Assembly: GCF_932526225.1 (NCBI RefSeq)
Contig: NC_064045.1
Coordinates: 16,324,312-16,388,311 of the forward strand
Length of the DNA stretch: 64,000 nucleotides
Direction of reading: 5' to 3'
From: Nematostella vectensis
Lineage: Eukaryota > Cnidaria > Anthozoa > Actiniaria > Edwardsiidae
Shown here: positions 38,103 through 49,344 of the stretch, one piece after another
How the letters are laid out: the number at the start of each line of letters is the position of its first letter
How positions within the stretch are numbered: position 1 is the first letter of the stretch
Position numbers and translations under genes: made by a program
The notes under the pieces: model-generated
Told to the model about the DNA's origin: nothing
Database searches by the model: none
Seen by the model: the letters and a program-made list of their open reading frames with translations, nothing else

Positions 38103-40106
38103 CTTTCCTTTAAAAGGGGAGTGTCATGGTTAAGAGATTTGCAATAGCTCTAGAGCCCTGACACAATGAACTTCAGTGAAATTCTAATACTGACTTATGA
38201 GCTTTTGGTACATGTGGGAGACTTTAAACAAAACAAAAAAAATGACCACAAACTGTCCATTAACATAGTTTTCAATATAATATTGCATATTATTTAATAA
38301 GGTATTGACAGCTTTTAAAAAGTTCAACTGTTTGTAGACACTTAAAAGCCTACAATAAACACTGACTCCAGACATGCGCAGTACTATGCTGCTGCCCCTT
38401 TAAAGTAAAATACAGCTTTACTTAGTCAGCGAAGACAATATTGCGGATTTTGTCAATATTCTAATATGAATATGCCAATATTCTCCCCCCTTACGTCTTT
38501 ATTTCTATTTATTTTATGATTTTCACATGATACCAAAACAGCGTCTTTTTTCTTCGCTAATTTGATGTCATGTGCACAATAAAAGAGATGCGCCCGTGCG
38601 CATGGCGAGTCCCCAAGGGACCCAAGACGCCCAAATAGACCTCTATTTTTTGTCATCCACAATCTCGGCTAGCTGTGCGTGGCGTAACCGTATTACAGGC
38701 CTGGGATCCTGGTTATTGTCCTCCCCATTAATGCGCGGGTTGGGATAACCTTTCAAGAGTGTTGTACAGCATATTCGCTCGGAAATATCGGTGCTTGGGG
38801 CCTTCGGGTTCTTTACAGCCTTCCGTAAAAGCCTTGTGCTGCCATACCGATTGGGTAATCCGTATGTATGGTTTCCGTTTTCTTCTTCAGACCGGGTTCG
38901 ATCCCAGGCCAATGGGCTTTTTTTTATTCGTTTTCTTTCTTTGTGCTTGCCCCCCCTAATCCTGATTGGTTTTGCGCAAAAATAATAAAAAAAAGTGAGT
39001 TTGCAAAATAAGCTTGCTGGATTTATTGATTATATGTATTCAATTTGTTCCTAGGAAGTTAACAAAAAACACAAAGCAAAGAGTTTGAGGAAGTAAACAA
39101 GTATGTGAACTTTAATGTTCTATTTGAAGGGGTGCATTTTGTACAGGGAAGCATACATAGAATGCTTAACTGGTGGAGAGGGAAGAGGTAAAAGTTTATT
39201 GAGCATAATTTCAACAATAGCAGGGGGAAGAGAGGGGCACTCTCTTCATACAATATTGCAGTTGTTACCTATTATTAAATAAGTTTGTAACATGTCTTTG
39301 TTTATTAAGCAAGGTCTATTTCTGAGACAAGCAAACTCAAGTAAGGCTGTTGAAATAACAGGTGAGTGTTAAAAGAAAAACAATTATCTGATTAGAAAAC
39401 TACTGTAGATTCCTTTGCACCAAAATAAGAACAAACTTCATTTTGTTTGTTATTTATGAGGAACGAGATGAGCTCTACAAAGCCATAAAGAAATATGTAT
39501 TGCTCATCTAAATTATACAAGTAAATGATAATATTTAAAAAGAACTACTGTAAGTAATTAGAGTGGTTTTCATTAACCCGTGAAACAAAGTGTGATAGTT
39601 AAACGGTAATAGTTAGTAAAACACAAAAAAGAACAATAGAATCAGATCACCACAAAGTGTAATACGCTAAAGCGTAGTTCACGGGTTAATGAAGGTTTTG
39701 ACATTTCAACCTTACATCCACATGAAAGTAATGCCTAATATCGAGTGCCCTACAGTAAGTGTTTTGCAGTCAAGTTGTTTTCTGTTAGTAGGTAAAAAAA
39801 TATTCTAAATAATAGTAATCATAGCTATAGTCACCACTTACACATATAGAACTTGTAATGAAAAGAAAGAAAAAATATATATATATGCAGTCAAACAACA
39901 GAATTGCATGATAACCTTGAATATATTGAATAAAGGACTGCAAAAAAAACATCTTTTATACTAGTTGCTTGAATTGACCCTTGGCTATTTTTAGCTGAAT
40001 TCTCCTCCCCCTCTAAAAAAGAAAATAATAATAATAATAATATAACAAAACTAAAAAGAAAATAAACACAACAGAGACCCCCACCAACAATTTTGATTTC
40101 TTTTTA
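38103..40106 (+). repeat. Array 1 unit 20
   Basis: U1, core-t, D1, T1 with an 8-T terminator as in unit 14. A box 38680-38690, B box 38895-38905. Private CAGCGAAGAC. Confidence 0.97.
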
Positions 40107-42111
40107 CTTTCCTTTAAAAGGGGAGTGTCATGGTTAAGAGATTTGCAATAGCTCTAGAGCCCTGACACAATGAACTTCAGTGAAATTCTAATACTGACTT
40201 ATGAGCTTTTGGTACATGTGGGAGACTTTAAACAAAACAAAAAAAATGACCACAAACTGTCCATTAACATAGTTTTCAATATAATATTGCATATTATTTA
40301 ATAAGGTATTGACAGCTTTTAAAAAGTTCAACTGTTTGTAGACACTTAAAAGCCTACAATAAACACTGACTCCAGACATGCGCAGTACTATGCTGCTGCC
40401 CCTTTAAAGTAAAATATAGCTTTACTTAGTCAGCGTAGACAATATTGCGGATTTTGTCAATACTCTAATATGAAGATGTCAATATTCTCCCCCCTTACGT
40501 CTTTATTTCTATTTATTTTATGATTTTCACATGATACCAAAACAGCGTCTTTTTTCTTCGCTAATTTGATGTCATGTACATAATAAAAGAGATGCGCCCG
40601 TGCGCATGGCGAGTCCCCAAGGGACCCAAGACGCCCAAATAGACCTCTATTTTTTGTCATCCACAATCTCGGCGAGCTGTGCGTGGCGTAACCGTATTAC
40701 AGGCCTGGGATCCTGGTTATTGTCCTCCCCATTAATGCGCGGGTTGGGATAACCTTGCAAGAGTGTTGTACAGCATATTCGCTCGGAAATATCGGTGCTT
40801 GGGGCCTTCGGGTTCTTTACAGCCTTCCGTAAAAGCCTTGTGCTGCCATACCGATTGGGTAATCCGTATGTATGGTTTCCGTTTTGTTCTTCAGACCGGG
40901 TTCGATCCCAGGACAATGGGCTTTTTTTTTAATTCGTTTTTTTTTTCTTTGTGCTGGACCCCTTAATCCTGATAGGTTTTGCGCAAAAATAATAAAAAAA
41001 AGTGAGTTTGCAAAATAAGCTTGCTAGATTTATTGATTATATGTATTCAATTTGTTCCTAGGAAGTTAACAAAAAACACAAAGCAAAGAGTTTGAGGAAG
41101 TAAACAAGTATGTGAACTTTAATGTTCTATTTGAAGGGGTGCATTTTGTACAGGGAAGCATACATAGAATGCTTAACTGGTGGAGAGGGAAGAGGTAAAA
41201 GTTTATTGAGCATAATTTCAACAATAGCAGGGGGAAGAGAGGGGCACTCTCTTTATACAATATTGCAGTTGTTACCTATTATTAAATAAGTTTGTAACAT
41301 GTCTTTGTTTATTAAGCAAGGTCTATTTCTGAGACAAGCAAACTCAAGTAAGGCTGTTGAAATAACAGGTGAGTGTTAAAAGAAAAACAATTATCTGATT
41401 AGAAAACTACTGTAGATTCCTTTGCACCAAAATAAGAACAAACTTCATTTTGTTTGTTATTTATGAGGAACGAGATGAGCTCTACAAAGCCATTAAGAAA
41501 TATGTATTGCTCATCTAAATTATACAAGTAAATGATAATATTTAAAAAGAACTACTGTAAGTAATTAGAGTGGTTTTCATTAACCCGTGAAACAAAGTGT
41601 GATAGTTAAACGGTAATAGTTAGTAAAACACAAAAAAGAACAATAGAATCAGATCACCACAAAGTGTAATACGCTAAAGCGTAGTTCACGGGTTAATGAA
41701 GGTTTTGACATTTCAACCTTACATCCACATGAAAGTAATGCCTAATATCGAGTGCCCTACAGTACGTGTTTTGCAGTCAAGTTGTTTTCTGTTAGTAGGT
41801 AAAAAAATATTCTAAATAATAGTAATCATAGCTATGGTCACCACTTACACATATAGAACTTGTAATGAAAAGAAAGAAAAAATATATATATATGCAGTCA
41901 AACAACAGAATTGCATGATAACCTTGAATATATTGAATAAAGGACTGCAAAAAAACATCTTTTATACTAGTTGCTTGAATTGACCCTTGGCTATTTTTAG
42001 CTGAATTCTCCTCCCCCTCTAAAAAAGAAAATAATAATAATAATAATAGAACAAAACTAAAAAGAAAACAAACACAACAGAGACCCCCACCAACAATTTT
42101 GATTTTTTTTA
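40107..42111 (+). repeat. Array 1 unit 21
   Basis: U2, core-g, D2, T2, matching unit 15 closely. A box 40684-40694, B box 40899-40909. Confidence 0.97.
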
Positions 42112-44115
42112 CTTTCCTTTAAAAGGGGAGTGTCATGGTTAAGAGATTTGCAATAGCTCTAGAGCCCTGACACAATGAACTTCAGTGAAATTCTAATACT
42201 GACTTATGAGCTTTTGGTACATGTGGGAGACTTTAAACAAAACAAAAATAATGACCACAAACTGTCCATTAACATAGTTTTCAATATAATATTGCATATT
42301 ATTTAATAAGGTATTGACAGCTTTTAAAAAGTTCAACTGTTTGTAGACACTTAAAAGCCTACAATAAACACTGACTCCAGACATGCGCAGTACTATGCTG
42401 CTGCCCCTTTAAAGTAAAATACAGCTTTACTTAGTCAGCGTAGACAATATTGCGGATTTTGTCAATATTCTAATATGAATATGCCAATATTCTCCCCCCT
42501 TACGTCTTTATTTCTATTTATTTTATGATTTTCACATGATACCAAAACAGCGTCTTTTTTCTTCGCTAATTTGATGTCATGTGCACAATAAAAGAGATGC
42601 GCCCGTGCGCATGGCGAGTCCCCAAGGGACCCAAGACGCCCAAATAGACCTCTATTTTTTGTCATCCACAATCTCGGCTAGCTGTGCGTGGCGTAACCGT
42701 ATTACAGGCCTGGGATCCTGGTTATTGTCCTCCCCATTATTGCGCGGGTTGGGATAACCTTGCAAGAGTGTTGTACAGCATATTCGCTCGGAAATATCGG
42801 TGCTTGGGGCCTTCGGGTTCTTTACAGCCTTCCGTAAAAGCCTTGTGCTGCCATACCGATTGGGTAATCCGTATGTATGGTTTCCGTTTTCTTCTTCAGA
42901 CCGGGTTCGATCCCAGGCCAATGGGCTTTTTTTTTATTCGTTTTCTTTCTTTGTACTTGCCCCCCCTAATCCTGATTGGTTTTGCGCAAAAATAATAAAA
43001 AAAAGTGAGTTTGCAAAATAAGCTTGCTGGATTTATTGATTATATGTATTCAATTTGTTCCTAGGAAGTTAACAAAAAACACAAAGCAAAGAGTTTGAGG
43101 AAGTAAACAAGTATGTGAACTTTAATGTTCTATTTGAAGGGGTGCATTTTGTACAGGGAAGCATACATAGAATGCTTAACTGGTGGAGAGGGAAGAGGTA
43201 AAAGTTTATTGAGCATAATTTCAACAATAGCAGGGGGAAGAGAGGGGCACTCTCTTCATACAATATTGCAGTTGTTACCTATTATTAAATAAGTTTGTAA
43301 CATGTCTTTGTTTATTAAGCAAGGTCTATTTCTGAGACAAGCAAACTCAAGTAAGGCTGTTGAAATAACAGGTGAGTGTTAAAAGAAAAACAATTATCTG
43401 ATTAGAAAACTACTGTAGATTCCTTTGCACCAAAATAAGAACAAACTTCATTTTGTTTGTTATTTATGAGGAACGAGATGAGCTCTACAAAGCCATAAAG
43501 AAATATGTATTGCTCATCTAAATTATACAAGTAAATGATAATATTTAAAAAGAACTACTGTAAGTAATTAGAGTGGTTTTCATTAACCCGTGAAACAAAG
43601 TGTGATAGTTAAACGGTAATAGTTAGTAAAACACAAAAAAGAACAATAGAATCAGATCACCACAAAGTGTAATACGCTAAAGCGTAGTTCACGGGTTAAT
43701 GAAGGTTTTGACATTTCAACCTTACATCCACATGAAAGTAATGCCTAATATCGAGTGCCCTACAGTAAGTGTTTTGCAGTCAAGTTGTTTTCTGTTAGTA
43801 GGTAAAAAAATATTCTAAATAATAGTAATCATAGCTATAGTCACCACTTACACATATAGAACTTGTAATGAAAAGAAAGAAAAAATATATATATATGCAG
43901 TCAAACAACAGAATTGCATGATAACCTTGAATATATTGAATAAAGGACTGCAAAAAAAACATCTTTTATACTAGTTGCTTGAATTGACCCTTGGCTATTT
44001 TTAGCTGAATTCTCCTCCCCCTCTAAAAAAGAAAATAATAATAATAATAATAGAACAAAACTAAAAAGAAAACAAACACAACAGAGACCCCCACCAACAA
44101 TTTTGATTTTTTTTA
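42112..44115 (+). repeat. Array 1 unit 22
   Basis: U1, core-t, D1 like unit 16, but the tail is T2. The switch lies between the GCTATAGTC site and the AAT microsatellite. A box 42689-42699, B box 42904-42914. Confidence 0.97.
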
Positions 44116-46118
44116 CTTTCCTTTAAAAGGGGAGTGTCATGGTTAAGAGATTTGCAATAGCTCTAGAGCCCTGACACAATGAACTTCAGTGAAATTCTAA
44201 TACTGACTTATGAGCTTTTGGTACATGTGGGAGACTTTAAACAAAACAAAAATAATGACCACAAACTGTCCATTAACATAGTTTTCAATATAATATTGCA
44301 TATTATTTAATAAGGTATTGACAGCTTTTAAAAAGTTCAACTGTTTGTAGACACTTAAAAGCCTACAATAAACACTGACTCCAGACATGCGCAGTACTAT
44401 GCTGCTGCCCCTTTAAAGTAAAATACAGCTTTACTTAGTCAGCGTAGACAATATTGCGGATTTTGTTAATATTCTAATATGAATATGCCAATATTCTCCC
44501 CCCTTACGTCTTTATTTCTATTTATTTTATGATTTTCACATGATACCAAAACAGCTTTTTTTTTCTTCGCTAATTTGATGTCATGTGCACAATAAAAGAG
44601 ATGCGCCCGTGCGCATGGCGAGTCCCCAAGGGACCCAAGACGCCCAAATAGACCTCTATTTTTTGTCATCCACAATCTCGGCGAGCTGTGCGTGGCGTAA
44701 CCGTATTACAGGCCTGGGATCCTGGTTATTGTCCTCCCCATTAATGCGCGGGTTGGGATAACCTTGCAAGAGTGTTGTACAGCATATTCGCTCGGAAATA
44801 TCGGTGCTTGGGGCCTTCGGGTTCTTTACAGCCTTCCGTAAAAGCCTTGTGCTGCCATACCGATTGGGTAATCCGTATGTATGGTTTCCGTTTTGTTCTT
44901 CAGACCGGGTTCGATCCCAGGCCAATGGGCTTTTTTTTTATTCGTTTTCTTTCTTTGTGCTTGCCCCCCCTAATCCTGATTGGTTTTGCGCAAAAATAAT
45001 AAAAAAAGTGAGTTTGCAAACTAAGCTTGCTGGATTTATTGATTATATGTATTCAATTTGTTCCTAGGAAGTTAACAAAAAACACAAAGCAAAGAGTTTG
45101 AGGAAGTAAACAAGTATGTGAACTTTAATGTTCTATTTGAAGGGGTGCATTTTGTACAGGGAAGCATACATAGAATGCTTAACTGGTGGAGAGGGAAGAG
45201 GTAAAAGTTTATTGAGCATAATTTCAACAATAGCAGGGGGAAGAGAGGGGCACTCTCTTCATACAATATTGCAGTTGTTACCTATTATTAAATAAGTTTG
45301 TAACATGTCTTTGTTTATTAAGCAAGGTCTATTTCTGAGACAAGCAAACTCAAGTAAGGCTGTTGAAATAACAGGTGAGTGTTAAAAGAAAAACAATTAT
45401 CTGATTAGAAAACTACTGTAGATTCCTTTGCACCAAAATAAGAACAAACTTCATTTTGTTTGTTATTTATGAGGAACGAGATGAGCTCTACAAAGCCATA
45501 AAGAAATATGTATTGCTCATCTAAATTATACAAGTAAATGATAATATTTAAAAAGAACTACTGTAAGTAATTAGAGTGGTTTTCATTAACCCGTGAAACA
45601 AAGTGTGATAGTTAAACGGTAATAGTTAGTAAAACACAAAAAAGAACAATAGAATCAGATCACCACAAAGTGTAATACGCTAAAGCGTAGTTCACGGGTT
45701 AATGAAGGTTTTGACATTTCAACCTTACATCCACATGAAAGTAATGCCTAATATCGAGTGCCCTACAGTAAGTGTTTTGCAGTCAAGTTGTTTTCTGTTA
45801 GTAGGTAAAAAAATATTCTAAATAATAGTAATCATAGCTATGGTCACCACTTACACATATAGAACTTGTAATGAAAAGAAAGAAAAAATATATATATATG
45901 CAGTCAAACAACAGAATTGCATGATAACATTGAATATATTGAATAAAGGACTGCAAAAAAAACATCTTTTATACTAGTTGCTTGAATTGACCCTTGGCTA
46001 TTTTTAGCTGAATTCCCCTCCCCCTCTAAAAAAGAAAATAATAAAAATAATAATAGAACAAAACTAAAAAGAAAACAAACACAACAGAGACCCCCACCAA
46101 CAATTTTGATTTTTTTTA
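44116..46118 (+). repeat. Array 1 unit 23
   Basis: U1, core-g, D1, T2. A box 44693-44703, B box 44908-44918. Many private changes: TTTGTTAATATTC, CAGCTTTTTTTTTC, CAAACTAAGC, GATAACATTG, ATTCCCCTCCC and AATAAAAATAAT. Confidence 0.97.
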
Positions 46119-47159
46119 CTTTCCTTTAAAAGGGGAGTGTCATGGTTAAGAGATTTGCAATAGCTCTAGAACCCTGACACAACGAACTTCAGTGAAATTC
46201 TAATACTGACTTATGAGCTTTTGGTACATGTGGGAGACTTTAAACAAAACAAAAAAAATGACCACAAACTGTCCATTAACATAGTTTTCAATATAATATT
46301 GCATATTATTTAATAAGATATTGACAGCTTTTAAAAAGTTCAACTGTTTGTAGACACTTAAAAGCCTACAATAAACACTGACTCCAGACATGCGCAGTAC
46401 TATGCTGCTGCCCCTTTAAAGTAAAATACAGCTTTACTTAGTCAGCGTAGACAATATTGCGGATTTTGTCAATATTCTAATATGAATATGCCAATATTCT
46501 CCCCCCTTACGTCTTTATTTCTATTTATTTTATGATTTTCACATGATACCAAAATAGCGTCTTTTTTCTTCGCTAATTTGATGTCATGTGCACAATAAAA
46601 GAGATGCGCCCGTGCGCATGGCGAGTCCCCAAGGGACCCAAGACGCCCAAATAGACCTCTATTTTTTGTCATCCACAATCTCGGCGAGCTGTGCGTGGCG
46701 TAACCGTATTACAGGCCTGGGATCCTGGTTATTGTCCTCCCCATTAATGCGCGGGTTGGAATAACCTTGCAAGAGTGTTGTACAGCATATTCGCTCGGAA
46801 ATATCGGTGCTTGGGGCCTTCGGGTTCTTTACAGCCTTCCGCAAAAGCCTTGTGCTGCCATACCGATTGGGTAATCCGTATGTATGGTTTCCGTTTTGTT
46901 CTTCAGACCGGGTTCGATCCCAGGCCAATGGGCTTTTTTTTTATTAGTTTTCTATCTTTGTTCTTGCCCCCCCCTAATCCTGATTGGTTTTGCGCAAAAA
47001 TAATAAAAAAGTGAGTTTGCAAAATAAGCTTGCTGGATTTATTGATTTTATGTATTCAATTTGTTCCTAGGAAGTTAACAAAAAACACAAAGCAAAGAGT
47101 TTGAGGAAGTAAACAAGTATGTGAACTTTAATGTTCTATTTGAAGGGGTGCATTTTGTA
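46119..47159 (+). repeat. Array 1 unit 24, truncated at the array edge
   Basis: First ~1,041 bp of a unit: U1, core-g, D1. The core is complete: A box 46696-46706, B box 46911-46921, T-run from 46934. It stops at GTGCATTTTGTA. Private changes are dense (CTAGAACCC, ACGAAC, AAGATATTG, AAATAGCG, TTGGAATAACC, CCGCAAAAG, TTATTAGTTTTCTATC), as expected for a poorly homogenised edge copy. The GA/CT hairpin, MITE-like element and tail are missing. Confidence 0.96.
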
Positions 47160-47165
47160 ATTAGA
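47160..47165. other. Junction between array 1 and array 2
   Basis: Six bases (ATTAGA) separate the last base alignable to the 2-kb unit from the first base alignable to the 545-bp unit. TAAT spans the join and also occurs in CCTAATGTTAC of array 2, so the join may have used short homology. Both arrays keep + polarity. Confidence 0.85.
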
Positions 47166-47710
47166 TTTTTGGAATTTACATTCGGAAAAAAAATTATCGA
47201 TTGTAACCTTTTGGAGGTTACACTCGTAAAACAAATTCCCGAATGTAACCCTGAAGCTTTTCCCGAATATAACCTCCAGTCCGATGGTGACTTTGCTTGG
47301 GATAGTTTACGATACCAATAGTATTAAAAGTAATTTTCATTACAATTCCCTTCAGCAATGCCACGTTAGTCTTTCGTTGCGGGCACTTGACTACTAACGC
47401 AGCGACCCGGGTTCGATTCCCGCTGATAGCCTATTTTTTTTACTTTATTTTTTTTTAAATATCGATACTTAATTATACTGTTCTTGGTGTGTCATGACAT
47501 AAAAAGAAGGTATAGGGACATTTTTATGTACTCTCAGCATCTTTGATGTGCTCATGCTTTGTTCAGGATCCTGTACATATTTTATGCACACAAGAACTAA
47601 CTAGATTCCTTGGTTAACTTGATTAAGTAGATTCTAACATAGAGCATAGCGCTCGATAGATTGATATACCTTTTTTTTCGAGTATACTGTTTTATTTTTC
47701 CTAATGTTAC
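47166..47710 (+). repeat. Array 2 unit 1
   Basis: Alpha. tRNA-like 47360-47431, T-run 47434-47441. The last motif of the cluster is changed to GAATATAACC, which breaks its pairing. Edge copy. Confidence 0.96.
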
Positions 47711-48255
47711 TTTTTGGAATTTACTTTCGGAAAAAAAATTATCGATTGTAACCTTTTGGAGGTTACACTCGTAAAACAAATTCCCGATTGTAACCCTGAA
47801 GCTTTTCCCGAATGTAACCTCCAGTCCGATGGTGACTTTGCTTGGGATAGTTTACGATACCAATAGTATTAAAAGTAATTTTCATTACAATTCCCTTCAG
47901 TAATGCCACGTTAGTCTTTCGTTGCGGGCACTTGACTACTAACGCAGCGACCCGGGTTCGATTCCCGCTGATAGCCTTTTTTTTTTCTTTATTTTTTTTT
48001 TAAATATCGATACTTAATTATACTGTTCTTGGTGTGTCATGACATAAAAAGAAGGTATAGGGACATTTTGATGTACTCTCAGCATCTTTGATGTGCTCAT
48101 GCTTTGTTCAGGATCCTGTACATATTTTATGCACACAAGAACTAACTAGATTCCTTGGAAAACTTGATTAAGTAGATTCTAACATAGAGCATAGCGCTCG
48201 ATAGATTGATATACCTTTTTTTCCGAGTATACTGTTTTATTTTTCCTAATGTTAC
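47711..48255 (+). repeat. Array 2 unit 2
   Basis: Alpha. tRNA-like 47905-47976. First motif reads TTACTTTCGG; the fourth is CCGATTGTAACC; CAGTAATGCC precedes the tRNA-like part. Confidence 0.96.
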
Positions 48256-48448
48256 TTTTTGGAATTTACATTCGATAAAAAATTATCGATTGTAACCTTT
48301 TGGAGGTTACACTCGTAAAACAAATTCCCGAATGTAACCCTGAAGCATTTCCCGAATGTAACCTCCAGTCCGATGGTGACTTTGCTTGGGATAGTTTACG
48401 ATACCAATAGTATTAAAAGTAATTTTCATTACAATTCCCTTCAGCAAT

Positions 48449-48520
48449 GCCACGTTAGTCTTTCGTTGCGGGCACTTGACTACTAACGCAGCGACCCGGG
48501 TTCGATTCCCGCTGATAGCC
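48449..48520 (+). ncRNA. Degenerate tRNA-like Pol III unit (reference copy, array 2 unit 3)
   Basis: A tRNA frame can be laid on it: T8 at 48456; D stem GTCT (48458-48461) with GGGC (48470-48473) using G-U pairs; anticodon loop CTACTAA (48480-48486, formally anticodon ACT); four-base variable region; T stem CCGGG/CCCGC with four of five pairs and loop TTCGATT (48501-48507). The acceptor stem fails (about three of seven pairs), the anticodon stem pairs only at two positions, and D-loop GG is absent. It is therefore not a working tRNA but is tRNA-derived, as in the head of a SINE. A perfect B box and a T-run follow, so it could still be transcribed. A tRNA-Ser reading of ACT is unlikely because the long variable arm is missing. 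Confidence 0.6.
48499..48509 (+). promoter_or_regulatory. B box GGTTCGATTCC
   Basis: Exact match to the TFIIIC B-box consensus GGTTCGANTCC. Intact in 30 of the 31 array 2 units; unit 28 is the exception. The A-box position (TAGTCTTTCGTTG, from 48456) matches poorly. Confidence 0.75.
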
Positions 48521-48522
48521 TA

Positions 48523-48531
48523 TTTTTTTTT
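48523..48531 (+). terminator. Pol III-type T-run after the tRNA-like unit
   Basis: Nine T two bases after the tRNA-like 3' end, with a second T-rich tract just downstream as a backup. Confidence 0.6.
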
Positions 48532-48800
48532 CTTTATTTTTTTTTTAAATATCGATACTTAATTATACTGTTCTTGGTGTGTCATGACATAAAAAGAAGG
48601 TATAGGGACATTTTTTATGTACTCTCAGCATCTTTGATGTGCTCATGCTTTGTTCAGGATCCTGTACATATTTTATGCACACAAGAACTAACTAGATTCC
48701 TTGGATAACTTGATTAAGTAGATTCTAACATAGAGCATAGCGCTCGATAGATTGATATACCTTTTTTTCCGAGTATACTGTTTTATTTTCCTAATGTTAC

Positions 48801-49344
48801 TTTTTGGAATTTACAATCGGAAAAAAAATTATCGATTGTAACCTTTTGGAGGTTACACTCGTAAAACAAATTCCCGAATGTAACCCTGAAGCTTTTCCCG
48901 AATGTAACCTCCAGTCCGATGGTGACTTTGCTTGGGATAGTTTACGATACCAATAGTATTAAAAGTAATTTTCATTATAATTCCCTTCAACAATGCCACG
49001 TTAGTCTTTTGTTGCGGGCACTTAACTACTAACGCAGCGACCCGGGTTCGATTCCCGCTGATAGCCTTTTTTTTTCTTTATTTTTTGTTTTGAATATCGA
49101 TACTTAATTATACTGTTCTTGATGTGTCATGACATAAAAAGAAGGTATAGGGACATTTTTATGTACTCTGAGCATCTTTGATGTGCTCATGCTTTGTTCA
49201 GGATCCTGCACATATTTTATGCACACAAGAACTAACTAGATTTCTTGGATAACTTGATTAAGTAGATTCTAACATAGAGCATAGCGCTCGATAGATTGAT
49301 ATACATTTTTTCCGAGTATACTGTTTTATTTTTCCTAATGTTAC
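48801..49344 (+). repeat. Array 2 unit 4
   Basis: Beta. tRNA-like 48995-49066. First motif TTACAATCGG; GTTTTGAATATCG after the T-run, shared with unit 9. Confidence 0.96.

Larger units (their letters stand above)
1..47159 (+). repeat. Array 1: ~2,005-bp tandem satellite, 23 full units plus one truncated
   Basis: Head-to-tail units begin at 1, 2006, 4012 and so on; unit length varies from 2,003 to 2,007 bp. Copies are nearly identical by eye, with scattered substitutions and short indels. Four variable blocks define haplotypes used in the unit entries. U1/U2 lies ~300-480 bp into the unit (AATACAGC with GTGCACAAT versus AATATAGC with GTACATAAT). Core-t/core-g is GGCTAGCTG versus GGCGAGCTG. 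D1/D2 follows the T-run (CTTGCC...TGATTGG versus CTGGACC...TGATAGG; D2 units also read AGGACAATGG). T1/T2 is near the unit end (ATAACAAAAC versus AGAACAAAAC). Outside the Pol III-like core the unit is AT-rich and holds no recognisable gene. The array is cut by the window start, so its left end is not seen. Confidence 0.98.
48256..48800 (+). repeat. Array 2 unit 3
   Basis: Alpha. tRNA-like 48449-48520. Carries ATTCGATAAAAAATT and GAAGCATTTCC, shared with units 7, 8 (one base differs) and 12. First of the 5-unit higher-order repeat. Confidence 0.96.

Noticed and set aside
1-47159. Assembly loop producing identical copies
   Set aside because: Most units have private substitutions or indels, and period lengths vary from 2,003 to 2,007 bp, so the array is real; only the near-identical blocks 14-16 and 20-22 still need read support.
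47360-47431. Functional tRNA gene (anticodon ACT)
   Set aside because: Acceptor stem and anticodon stem do not pair, D-loop GG is missing, and a serine tRNA would need a long variable arm.
47597-47779. 60-codon minus-strand frame in several array 2 units with a repeated Lys-Val-Thr pattern
   Set aside because: The peptide repeat is just the reverse-strand translation of the TGTAACC DNA motif cluster; many units lose the frame by single indels.
48431-48458. ZNF143/STAF-like site (ACAATTCCC...AATGCC) before the tRNA-like unit
   Set aside because: The two halves resemble the consensus but are separated by several extra bases, so the fit is poor. Probably coincidence.
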